Positions 1 to 7,818 of a stretch of 64,000 bases of DNA are shown here, piece after piece; position 1 is the stretch's first letter; each line of letters starts with the position of its first letter. Source of the stretch: Flavihumibacter sp. ZG627 (lineage in GTDB: Bacteria > Bacteroidota > Bacteroidia > Chitinophagales > Chitinophagaceae); NCBI RefSeq assembly GCF_000814325.1, contig NZ_JPHF01000002.1:434001-498000 (forward strand), written 5' to 3'. Below the pieces are notes generated by a model. It did not search any database. It was not told the origin of the DNA and was given only the letters and a program-made list of their open reading frames with translations. A program made the position numbers and the translations under genes.

Positions 1-304
1 CCAGGAAATCAGGGAAGGCAAGAGCATCGTCATCAATGAAGGTAAACAAATCACCTTTTGCAGCGTGGGCACCTGCATTCCGTGAATAGGAAGAACCCTG
101 GCTGGTTTCCTTAAGGAAGATGATATTAGCATCTCCATGACTGGCAATATAATTCCGACATAGCTCTTCGGTATTATCAGTGCTGTTATTGTCAACCACA
201 ATGATCTCATAACCATTTTTATCAACGGTCTGGTTGTAGAGGCTGTCAATGGCATTGACAATATAATCGGCCCGGTTATAGGAACTGATGATAACTGAGA
301 TCAT
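1..304 (-). CDS. Family 2 glycosyltransferase, N-terminal part
   Basis: The first 101 codons are present; the rest lies beyond the window edge. The protein opens MISVIISSYNRADYIVNAI, followed by a DNNSTDNTEEL segment and, near the edge, TFIDDDALAFPDF. These are the GT-A hallmarks of GT2 enzymes: an N-terminal beta strand, the conserved Asp of the nucleotide-binding DN(N/G)S motif, and the DDD/DxD metal-sugar-nucleotide motif. The start ATG overlaps the TGA of the upstream YfhO-like gene (ATGA at 301-304), so the two are probably translationally coupled. The acceptor and sugar cannot be told from this fragment; a cell-envelope glycan is likely given the partner. Confidence 0.9.
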   Translation of the reverse strand, partial: MISVIISSYNRADYIVNAIDSLYNQTVDKNGYEIIVVDNNSTDNTEELCRNYIASHGDANIIFLKETSQGSSYSRNAGAHAAKGDLFTFIDDDALAFPDFL

Positions 305-2832
305 GGCAGCTGTTTGCGTTTCCATGCCAGGAAGGCCGTCAGTGCAAGTAAAAGATAGACGAGGCTGGCACTGATTGTTGAGATCGTTTTACTCGTCTGC
401 ACAGCTTTCGGTTCAAAACGGAATTCCAGTTCATGATTGCCCGCGGGAACTTTCATTCCGCGAAGCACATAATTTGCTTTAACGTGGGGAACCAACTTGC
501 CATCGAGGTATGCATTCCATCCTTTATCATAAAATATTTCACTGAATACGGCAAACTGATCTGTAGCGGCAGATGTTTTGTAAATCACCTTATCATTGAG
601 ATTTTCCACCCATTGGATAGTTGATGCTGAATCATATTGAGGCTGTGCGCCAACTGACTGCTGGTATTTTTCCTGAACGATGGCCACTTCACGAAGCATT
701 GCACTATCAAGGGCTTTCATCTCGGCGTTGCCATCCTTCACAAAACGAACTTCCCTTACAAACCAGGCAGGGCCAAAAGCTTCGGGATTTGATTGTGCAA
801 CCGCCTTTCCATCGGCGGGATTCTGCATGATGAAATATCTCGTATTCAACATATTGAACACCTGCATATTCCCCTTGCTGAGCTGTTGCTGGATGAGGTC
901 ATTATAGAGACCCAGTTTAGCCGGACTGTATCCTCCAACTGAATTATGAAAATAGGAAGCCCTCGAACTTTCGAAAGGATTTGCATTGGTCGATTGGTCG
1001 AACACCCTGAAGGGGAGGCGGGTATCAGCTTTTATGGCCAGATCGGCTGCATTTGGTTGAAGCGTTGCCTCAAATTCTTCCGGCTCCACAAAATTCCGGT
1101 GGCTAAGGTAACGGGTACCCACACCGATAAGGTCAAATGTACTTGCGGCCAGTAATCCCAACAATAAAACAACCTGGTTTACTTGTGATTTGCGGTAAAA
1201 ATAAAGTAAGCCTCCTGCCAGTAAGATTAAAATAGTAGAACGTAACAGGTCGCCACCAAATAGGGATTTTCGATCATCGCGGAGGGCTGAAACAACAGAC
1301 TGCCCAAAGTCTGCGGCCTGTTGTTGTATTTCTGGAGTTTGCTGGCCCTGCATCATCATGCTCGATAATTGTTGTTTGAGGGCGGCATCACCTGCACCAC
1401 TATAATCAGCCATGAAATAGAAGGCAGTCAAGAGAAGTATAACCGCGCCGGTAATCATGGCCGTTAGTCTGAATTTTTTTTCGTCTTCTGCTGATTTATG
1501 ATCACTGTTCATGAACTGCTCCAATCCCAATGCGGCCAGTAATGGAAAGGTGAGTTGCGGTATGATCATGGCCATGGAAGGGGCCCTGAATTTATTGTAG
1601 AAAGGCAGGTAATCAAAAAGGAAATAATTGATGGAGGAAAAATTCTTACCCCAGGCAAGTATGATCCCAACAATTGTAGCGGCGAGGATCCACCATTTAT
1701 GCCATGATCTTACATAAACCATTCCCAGGATAAAGAGGAAGCAGATAATGGCGCCTAAATATACCGGACCCGATGTTCCGGGCTGTGCACCCCAATAGGC
1801 TGGAAGCTGCTTTACAAAAGAATCAGCCTGTTCGCCCTGCATGCCTGTTTTTTCAGCAAGCACTTCTGCTGTTCTTGTATTTTCTCCAAATTCAGATACG
1901 GCTTCACCATTTACTACATTTCCTGAACTACCACCATATATAGAAGGTACTATGAATGTGAGGGTTTCGCTGATACCGTAGCTCCATCCAAATGCATAGT
2001 CTTTGTTCAATCCACCAGCAGTCTTATTTTTTTCATCAACACCTTCGGTTATTTCAGATCGTCCACCCCGCATAGTTTCTTTTGAGTACTCCTGCAGCGG
2101 ATACCAGCTGATAGCATAAGTTGCCAATCCAACCACCGCCGCGAGGAGCGCTACTCCGAATGCAGGAAGTACAGTGGTGATTTCTTTATTGCGAAAGCTG
2201 TTAACCAGGTATGCGATACTGATAAAGGCAATAACAATTGCAGTATAATATAGAACCTGGATATGTTGTGTACTTGTTAGAAGTCCAAAGAAAAGTGCCA
2301 GCAATACACCTCCTGTCAGGTATTTTTTCTCATATATAAGGAGCAGAGATGCCACCACAGCGGGAGCATACCCAATGGCCCACATCTTGGTATTATGACC
2401 TACGGCAATGATCACAGGGTCATAGGTTGCCCATGCATATGCGATTGCTGCGAGCGCTGCCACGAGGGGCCTTATACGCATTACCATGCAAAGAAAATAA
2501 AAGCTTATGCAGGCAAGGAAGAAAAAACTTACGGGAACGGGCATCCCAAGGGTTAATAGCGTTTGCAGGTAGATGGTTTCAACCGGCGCACCGTTAGAGG
2601 TAAAGGTATATGCCGGCATACCGCCAAACATGGAGTTGGACCATAGAGGGAAATGGCCATATTTCTCTTTGAACTCAAAAGATTGCTGTGCCATTCCTTT
2701 CCAGCCGATAATATCGTGCTGCTCAACTACCTTGCCCATCAGGGCCGGTTGACAATAGATAATTGATACCACCAGGAAGAAAAGGATGGCATAAATATGA
2801 GGCGATGCCTGTTTGAACCAGTTGGATTTCAT
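301..2832 (-). CDS. YfhO-like polytopic membrane protein (putative glycosyltransferase)
   Basis: This 843-residue protein begins with a membrane segment (about residues 12-32) followed by a long extracytoplasmic stretch containing the motif FPLWSNSMFGGMPAY, typical of the YfhO family. About a dozen hydrophobic helices follow, then a soluble C-terminal domain (about residues 590-810) ending with the family signature FYDKGWNAYLDGK, and a final membrane helix. In Firmicutes YfhO proteins help glycosylate cell-wall polymers; in Bacteroidota the substrate is unknown. It is coupled by a 4-base overlap to a GT2 gene, consistent with a lipid-linked sugar pathway. A perfect 7-bp inverted repeat lies directly upstream of the start codon. 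Family assignment is firm, the biochemical role is inferred. Confidence 0.85.
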   Translation of the reverse strand: MKSNWFKQASPHIYAILFFLVVSIIYCQPALMGKVVEQHDIIGWKGMAQQSFEFKEKYGHFPLWSNSMFGGMPAYTFTSNGAPVETIYLQTLLTLGMPVPVSFFFLACISFYFLCMVMRIRPLVAALAAIAYAWATYDPVIIAVGHNTKMWAIGYAPAVVASLLLIYEKKYLTGGVLLALFFGLLTSTQHIQVLYYTAIVIAFISIAYLVNSFRNKEITTVLPAFGVALLAAVVGLATYAISWYPLQEYSKETMRGGRSEITEGVDEKNKTAGGLNKDYAFGWSYGISETLTFIVPSIYGGSSGNVVNGEAVSEFGENTRTAEVLAEKTGMQGEQADSFVKQLPAYWGAQPGTSGPVYLGAIICFLFILGMVYVRSWHKWWILAATIVGIILAWGKNFSSINYFLFDYLPFYNKFRAPSMAMIIPQLTFPLLAALGLEQFMNSDHKSAEDEKKFRLTAMITGAVILLLTAFYFMADYSGAGDAALKQQLSSMMMQGQQTPEIQQQAADFGQSVVSALRDDRKSLFGGDLLRSTILILLAGGLLYFYRKSQVNQVVLLLGLLAASTFDLIGVGTRYLSHRNFVEPEEFEATLQPNAADLAIKADTRLPFRVFDQSTNANPFESSRASYFHNSVGGYSPAKLGLYNDLIQQQLSKGNMQVFNMLNTRYFIMQNPADGKAVAQSNPEAFGPAWFVREVRFVKDGNAEMKALDSAMLREVAIVQEKYQQSVGAQPQYDSASTIQWVENLNDKVIYKTSAATDQFAVFSEIFYDKGWNAYLDGKLVPHVKANYVLRGMKVPAGNHELEFRFEPKAVQTSKTISTISASLVYLLLALTAFLAWKRKQLP

Positions 2833-2834
2833 GT

Positions 2835-2855
2835 GCCAGCTTCAGTTTAGCTGGC
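2835..2855. promoter_or_regulatory. Short hairpin in the leader of the YfhO-like gene
   Basis: The arms GCCAGCT and AGCTGGC pair perfectly around a 7-base loop, and the hairpin starts two bases upstream of the start codon on the minus strand. It would occupy the ribosome-binding region of the transcript. A regulatory effect is inference only. Confidence 0.35.
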
Positions 2856-2920
2856 AAAATAACACATATTTGACCTTAAACAGGGGCAATTTTATACATT
2901 GCCGGCGAATTTGTATAGCC

Positions 2921-3220
2921 ATGTCAATTTCTCAATTCAATAAACTTGCCTTTATTACCAACATCACTTTCCTGCTGGCCATGGTTATGCGGTACTATCC
3001 TTTGCTGCCGGGCACTGCTTTTCAATCAGCATTACTGATCTGCGGACTGGTATTATCACCCCTGTTTAATGTTTTTGTGCTGCTGGCTAATTTTTACTGG
3101 CAGCGTAAAGGCGTGAAGCAGTTCCATAAAACCATTCCATTGTTGAACGCTGGTTTCTTATCGCTGCAGGTTTTTCTTTTACTAACGGGTATCCTATCTT
3201 TAGCCAATACCAACTCATGA
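2921..3220 (+). CDS. Small membrane protein of unknown function
   Basis: From the ATG at 2921 the product is 99 residues, starting MSISQFNKLAFITNITF. It has three hydrophobic segments (about residues 8-24, 32-54 and 72-95) separated by a basic loop (WQRKGVKQFHK), so it is predicted to be an integral inner-membrane protein. An upstream in-frame start at 2813 would add a non-membrane leader overlapping the divergent gene and is unlikely. The stop overlaps the ATG of the queuosine-precursor transporter (ATGA at 3217-3220), which suggests co-translation and perhaps a shared role at the membrane. I do not recognise a named family. Confidence 0.75.
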   Translation: MSISQFNKLAFITNITFLLAMVMRYYPLLPGTAFQSALLICGLVLSPLFNVFVLLANFYWQRKGVKQFHKTIPLLNAGFLSLQVFLLLTGILSLANTNS

Positions 3221-4002
3221 TACATAATATCATCCGCGACAAACCCAGCCGGCTTTTTATCATACTCGGAGGCTTCTTTATCGCAAATGCCATTATTGCA
3301 GAGGTTATAGGGGTGAAGATTTTTTCGCTTGAACCTACAATAGGCATCGAGAAAGCGAGCTTTACATTATTGGGTGAATCAGGTCTGTCTTATGACTTGT
3401 CGGTAGGTGTATTACCCTGGCCAATTGTTTTCATCATGACCGATATCATAAATGAATATTATGGTATCCGTGGGGTGCGCTTTCTTTCATTTCTTACTGC
3501 CGGTCTAATTGCATTTGCTTTTTTCCTGTTTTATTTTGCGATCCATACAGTCCCCGCTGGTTGGTGGCAGTTGTCACAACAACAGAATGGTGTTCCCGAT
3601 ATGCAGGCAGCATATAGCCAGATATTGGGACAGGGCATGAGCATTATCCTGGCATCCCTCACAGCGTTTATGGTAGGTCAGTTAACAGATGCTACTGTAT
3701 TCAGGAAAATCAAAAAGCTCACAGGGGAGAAAAGGATCTGGATGAGAGCTACTGTTTCGACCTTGTTCAGCCAGATGGTTGATACCATTGTTGTGTCCTA
3801 TATCTACCTCTATTTCGCATTGGGATTTTCTTTTCCAAGGGTTACTGCAATCGCCATGGTTGGCTATACCTATAAGTTTACCATCGCCATATTATGTACG
3901 CCACTTATTTACCTGATCCATGGTTTGATAGAGCGGTATCTGGGTAAAAAACAGGCGGCCGAAATGAAGGTAGCTGCACTTGAACTGCAAAAACAAAGTT
4001 AA
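3217..4002 (+). CDS. yhhQ: Queuosine precursor transporter (VUT/DUF165 family)
   Basis: The 261-residue protein has about six to seven membrane helices and the conserved family features: a first helix with FFIANAIIAEVIGVKIF, an acidic MTDIINEYYG segment (about residue 73), and a late SQMVDTIVVSYIYLYF helix. YhhQ proteins import preQ0/preQ1 for queuosine modification of tRNA. The start overlaps the preceding small membrane protein by four bases. No queuosine biosynthesis genes are in the window, consistent with a salvage transporter. Family call is firm; which precursor is imported is not shown by sequence. Confidence 0.92.
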   Translation: MIHNIIRDKPSRLFIILGGFFIANAIIAEVIGVKIFSLEPTIGIEKASFTLLGESGLSYDLSVGVLPWPIVFIMTDIINEYYGIRGVRFLSFLTAGLIAFAFFLFYFAIHTVPAGWWQLSQQQNGVPDMQAAYSQILGQGMSIILASLTAFMVGQLTDATVFRKIKKLTGEKRIWMRATVSTLFSQMVDTIVVSYIYLYFALGFSFPRVTAIAMVGYTYKFTIAILCTPLIYLIHGLIERYLGKKQAAEMKVAALELQKQS

Positions 4003-4104
4003 ACCATGGGTTCTCATTAAACCTGGAAGCCTTTGCAGGCTCCTAAGTGTAAAACCTTAACATTTATAAGGGTCTTAATTATCAGAAGCTAGCCTAATTT
4101 AACG

Positions 4105-6531
4105 ATGAAATCAAACAATATAAATCCTACAGCTATGTCAAAGAGCTTTACACGCGTTGGTTTATTACTTGTTGCCAGCCTGCTCTCCCTGGTGGGGTTC
4201 GCACAATCATGGCCTGTCCAGCTTACCCTGCGCAATGGTGACATGGTAAAGTTATATGAGCCCCAACCCGAATCTTACGAGCAATCACGCCTTGTATTCA
4301 GGTCGGCCATCTCCCTTATAAAAAAAGGTGAGAGCGAACCTGTTTTTGGTACACTCTGGGCAAATTCACAAACAAGGTCAGAGCAGTCCAGCGGAAATAT
4401 TTCACTTGAGTCATTATCAATAACCGACATAAGGTTTCCTGCTTCAATTACCGAGGAAACAACCAGGGAAATAGAGGTGGAACTGGAATCTGGTGTTCCT
4501 GCAAGGAAGGCGATCATTTCAAGCACATACCTCGAAAATGCACTTTCAAGAAATAAAGAAAAGCAACAACTTGATGCTTCCTTTTCTAATAAAGCCCCGA
4601 AAGTTCTTTATACAACCACACCATCTTTATTAGTGGTCATGGATGGAGAACCTGTTTTGCAAAAAAACCAGGAGTGGGGGATGGAAGTCGTTGTGAATTC
4701 ACCCAATACAATCGTTAAGAACAATGACGGCAATTTCTATTTATACGGGGGCAATCGTTGGTATAAGAGCCAGTCTGCAAAAGGGCCATTTAAGTATACC
4801 GGATATCCACCCGCCAATCTGGCTGCAGTTGAAAAAGCAGTAAAGAAAGGTGAGAATTCTGAAAAGGCATTTGAATCAGATTTCGATAATGCTAATATAA
4901 ACAGGGCAGTTATTGTAAGTACCGAACCGGCAGAGCTTATCCAATCAGAAGGTGAAGCAGATTTTACACCTATCAGCAATACTGGTTTGTTATATGTGAG
5001 CAATTCTCCGAATGATATCTTCATGGACATTGCTTCCCAACAGTATTATGTTTTACTATCTGGCCGTTGGTATCGTTCCCCGTCCCTGAAAAACGAGTGG
5101 TCTTTTATTAATGCTGATCAACTTCCGGAAGATTTTTCAAGGATACCGGCTGGTACTGAAAAGGATAATGTTCTTGCGAGTGTAGCAGGCACACCTGCAG
5201 CGAAGAATGCACTTATGGATGCACAGCTACCATTAACGGCAAGGGTTGACCGAAACAAAGCAACAGCGTCGGTAAGCTATGATGGCGACCCTGAGTTTGA
5301 GCGTATCAATGGTACAAAAATGTCTTATGCCATTAATAGTTCAGCCACAGTTATCAAATACAGGAATGATTATTACCTGGTTGAGAACGGTGTGTGGTTC
5401 CGTTCAAATTATCCATCAGGTCCTTGGGCTGTAAGTAATACCAGGCCTGATGAAGTGGATCTGATTCCACCATCATATCCGGTATATAATGTGAAGTATG
5501 TTTATATCTATGAAACAACTCCCGATTATGTATATATGGGATATACACCAGGCTACCTGAACAATTATGTTTATGGACCTACTGTTGTATATGGAACAGG
5601 ATATTATTACCGTCCATGGCATCGCCGCAGGTATTTTGCAAGGCCATACACATGGGGATTCAATATGCATTACACTCCGTGGATGGGCTGGACTATCGGA
5701 CTTGGTTATCATCCTGGTTGGTTCAATGTGGGATATGATTATAATCCATGGGGATATTGGGGTGGCGGATGGTGGGGGCCATCAATGTACCGCCCATCGT
5801 ACTGCAGTCCTTTTTACCGCAACAACGGCTATTACGGATATAGTGGAAATCATTTTTATGTAAATAATTACAACTATTATGATTATTATGGTGGCCGACG
5901 CAGCAATAACTATTATCACAACAATATTTATCACCAGCGGAGGGATGTGGTAACGGTTGACAACAGACGTCCGGCCAATATCTCAAGGCCTGTTCAAAAT
6001 CCTGACAGGAGACAGTATACAGGCAATTATGATGGTCGCTACAATAACAGCAATGGATATAATAATCGGAATGAAGGATTGGGTGTTGATAACAGGAATA
6101 ATAATTCTATTTACAGGAACAGAAATACTAATCCGGGTGATCGTCAGTCTGATGTTAGTCGCAGGGTTAGAGAAAGCATCCCCGATGTAAGCAACCAGCG
6201 AGATGTAAGGGTGGAAAATAATAGTCGTGAAATCAGGCCCGATAGACAATATCGTCCAGGATCACAGCCACAGCAGGAAAATCGACGTCCGGATTATAAC
6301 CAGCGCAACCAGGAAATGGAACGCAGGGTAATAACCAGGCAACCAACTCCTTCAGGAGCACCATCAAGGCCTGCTGGTGTTGAGAACCGGGCTAGGAATG
6401 AAAGGAGGGAATCACCGAGAATTGAACGTTCCCAGATCACAAGGCCTGCGGCTCCTCCACCATCAAGGAGGGAGTCGGCCAACAGTAATCAGGGTGGTTC
6501 AACGAGACGTCCGGAAAGGAACAAAAATTAA
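4105..6531 (+). CDS. Large exported Tyr/Gly-rich protein with three Trp-Tyr repeats
   Basis: The product is 808 residues from the ATG at 4105, or 798 from the ATG at 4135, which fits a standard signal peptide better (VGLLLVASLLSLVGFAQS). Three related motifs occur at about residues 209, 312 and 421: FYLYGGNRWYKSQSAKGPF, YYVLLSGRWYRSPSLKNEW and YYLVENGVWFRSNYPSGPW. Residues about 463-608 are extremely rich in Tyr, Gly and Trp; the last 200 residues are rich in Arg, Asn, Gln and Pro and look disordered. Some relatives are annotated as carbohydrate-binding family V/XII proteins, which would suit the W-Y-S repeats, but no catalytic motif is visible. Likely periplasmic or surface-exposed; function unknown. 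Confidence 0.8.
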   Translation: MKSNNINPTAMSKSFTRVGLLLVASLLSLVGFAQSWPVQLTLRNGDMVKLYEPQPESYEQSRLVFRSAISLIKKGESEPVFGTLWANSQTRSEQSSGNISLESLSITDIRFPASITEETTREIEVELESGVPARKAIISSTYLENALSRNKEKQQLDASFSNKAPKVLYTTTPSLLVVMDGEPVLQKNQEWGMEVVVNSPNTIVKNNDGNFYLYGGNRWYKSQSAKGPFKYTGYPPANLAAVEKAVKKGENSEKAFESDFDNANINRAVIVSTEPAELIQSEGEADFTPISNTGLLYVSNSPNDIFMDIASQQYYVLLSGRWYRSPSLKNEWSFINADQLPEDFSRIPAGTEKDNVLASVAGTPAAKNALMDAQLPLTARVDRNKATASVSYDGDPEFERINGTKMSYAINSSATVIKYRNDYYLVENGVWFRSNYPSGPWAVSNTRPDEVDLIPPSYPVYNVKYVYIYETTPDYVYMGYTPGYLNNYVYGPTVVYGTGYYYRPWHRRRYFARPYTWGFNMHYTPWMGWTIGLGYHPGWFNVGYDYNPWGYWGGGWWGPSMYRPSYCSPFYRNNGYYGYSGNHFYVNNYNYYDYYGGRRSNNYYHNNIYHQRRDVVTVDNRRPANISRPVQNPDRRQYTGNYDGRYNNSNGYNNRNEGLGVDNRNNNSIYRNRNTNPGDRQSDVSRRVRESIPDVSNQRDVRVENNSREIRPDRQYRPGSQPQQENRRPDYNQRNQEMERRVITRQPTPSGAPSRPAGVENRARNERRESPRIERSQITRPAAPPPSRRESANSNQGGSTRRPERNKN

Positions 6532-7028
6532 ACATCCTTTCCCATAACGTAATCATCCATTACATAGCCAAAGCCGATATCGTTGACCTCTTCTTTTTCT
6601 ATCCGGAAGCCCATGGCTTCGTAGAAGAACCGGGCTTTATTATACTTATTGACATTTAAAATAAGGTGCGCGCCATTATGGGTGCGCACTTCTTCTTCTA
6701 CCATATCAAGTAATGCGCGGCCTACTCCTTTTCCATGAACATGGGGGAGCACATATAGTTTGTGTAACTTCCAGATTGAATCGGTGATTGGTCCAAAGGA
6801 GGCGAAGCCCACTTCCTCCAATTCTATCTCAGCGATAATAAACCTATGCTTTTTATTGATGATCTGGTCCTCCAATGCATCAGGGCTATAATTAAGGCCG
6901 AGCATATAATCCATCTGGTCATTGGAAAGGATGTCTTTATACGCTTCTGGCCATATCTGATGGGCCAGGAATCCGATCGTCGGAATATCATCCTGATCGG
7001 CGCTTCTTATTACTAATGCTTCACTCAT
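6528..7028 (-). CDS. GNAT family N-acetyltransferase
   Basis: The 166-residue protein matches the GNAT fold throughout: N-terminal LVIRSADQDDIPTIGFLAH, a central LYVLPHVHGKGVGRALLDM carrying the acetyl-CoA pyrophosphate loop (H-G-K-G-V-G, about residues 98-104), and a C-terminal YNKARFFYEAMGF segment. It transfers an acetyl group from acetyl-CoA to an amine; the substrate cannot be deduced. Its start lies one base after the stop of the upstream PrsW gene on the same strand, so they form an operon. It converges on the Tyr-rich protein gene with a 4-base overlap at the stops. Confidence 0.9.
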   Translation of the reverse strand: MSEALVIRSADQDDIPTIGFLAHQIWPEAYKDILSNDQMDYMLGLNYSPDALEDQIINKKHRFIIAEIELEEVGFASFGPITDSIWKLHKLYVLPHVHGKGVGRALLDMVEEEVRTHNGAHLILNVNKYNKARFFYEAMGFRIEKEEVNDIGFGYVMDDYVMGKDV

Positions 7029-7029
7029 T

Positions 7030-7761
7030 TTATCTAACGGATTTATCAGGGTTATGGAAAGTGTTTTTTGAAAGGGACTGGTGCATCTGGATGGCCTGCC
7101 AACTCAACCGGGCAGCAACAAGGAAGGAGAGTACTGCGCTGCTAAAAAGAAAACCCGAAGAAACTCTTTGCGTAATAAACTCATCTACCTGCACAAACAA
7201 AAACAGATCATATAGACCATGAAAGAATATGGCAAGCAATAGTCCCCTTACAATTAATTGTTTAGATTGACGGTTATGGGTAAATTTGGCAAGTCCCACA
7301 TAATAACCCATCAATACCCCAAAAGTGGCATGAGCCGGAACTGATAGGAACATCCTCAGGATACCTGTTTCAAATCCATGCTCCATTATATATCCGATAT
7401 TTTCAAGTGTTGCGAAACCCATTGCAACCATCACGCCGTATATGATTCCATCGAACGGTTCATTAAAGAATTGACGGGGGAAAGCATAGGAGCGGAGCAT
7501 TATGAATTTGGTAAGTTCTTCCGTTAGCGCAACCACGATAAAAGCCATGAGAATATAGTAGGTCCAACCATTTGCCGGCATCATTAGATTTAAAAGTTTA
7601 ATGCCTCCAAGTTGCAGCAGGATTGCGGGTAGTATTCCCAGCATACCTAGGAAAAAAGAATTAACCAGTGCCTTCAGCGGTTCGCGTTCATACCTGTCTT
7701 TTGAATAAATGAACCACATGATTGCGATCCCGGGTGCCAGGGCCAAAGCCAGCAATTCCAT
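7030..7761 (-). CDS. prsW: PrsW family intramembrane glutamic protease
   Basis: The 243-residue polytopic membrane protein carries the PrsW signatures: an EELTK motif at the end of a helix (about residue 80), the segment EPFDGIIYGVMVAMGFATLE containing the second acidic site, and later helices with HATFGVLMGYY and FFHGLYD. In Bacillus, PrsW cleaves the anti-sigma factor RsiW; homologues are presumed intramembrane proteases. No sigma/anti-sigma pair is adjacent here, so the substrate is unknown. It is followed one base later by the GNAT gene. Confidence 0.88.
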   Translation of the reverse strand: MELLALALAPGIAIMWFIYSKDRYEREPLKALVNSFFLGMLGILPAILLQLGGIKLLNLMMPANGWTYYILMAFIVVALTEELTKFIMLRSYAFPRQFFNEPFDGIIYGVMVAMGFATLENIGYIMEHGFETGILRMFLSVPAHATFGVLMGYYVGLAKFTHNRQSKQLIVRGLLLAIFFHGLYDLFLFVQVDEFITQRVSSGFLFSSAVLSFLVAARLSWQAIQMHQSLSKNTFHNPDKSVR

Positions 7762-7769
7762 ATATCAGG

Positions 7770-7801
7770 TTTGTTGTGCTGAAATTAGTGAATTAATATT
7801 G
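7770..7801 (+). promoter_or_regulatory. Candidate Bacteroidota-type promoter
   Basis: A TTTG at 7770-7773 is followed after 20 bases by TAATATTG at 7794-7801, one mismatch from the TAnnTTTG minus-7 element. It sits 17 bases before the start codon of the exported metallopeptidase-like gene. The spacing fits the Bacteroidota consensus. Confidence 0.4.
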
Positions 7802-7818
7802 AGTCAGAATTAGCCTCC

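Noticed and set aside
5473-6249. Open frames on both strands within the Tyr-rich gene
   Set aside because: They arise from the low-complexity TAT/TAC-rich composition and lack coding features of their own.
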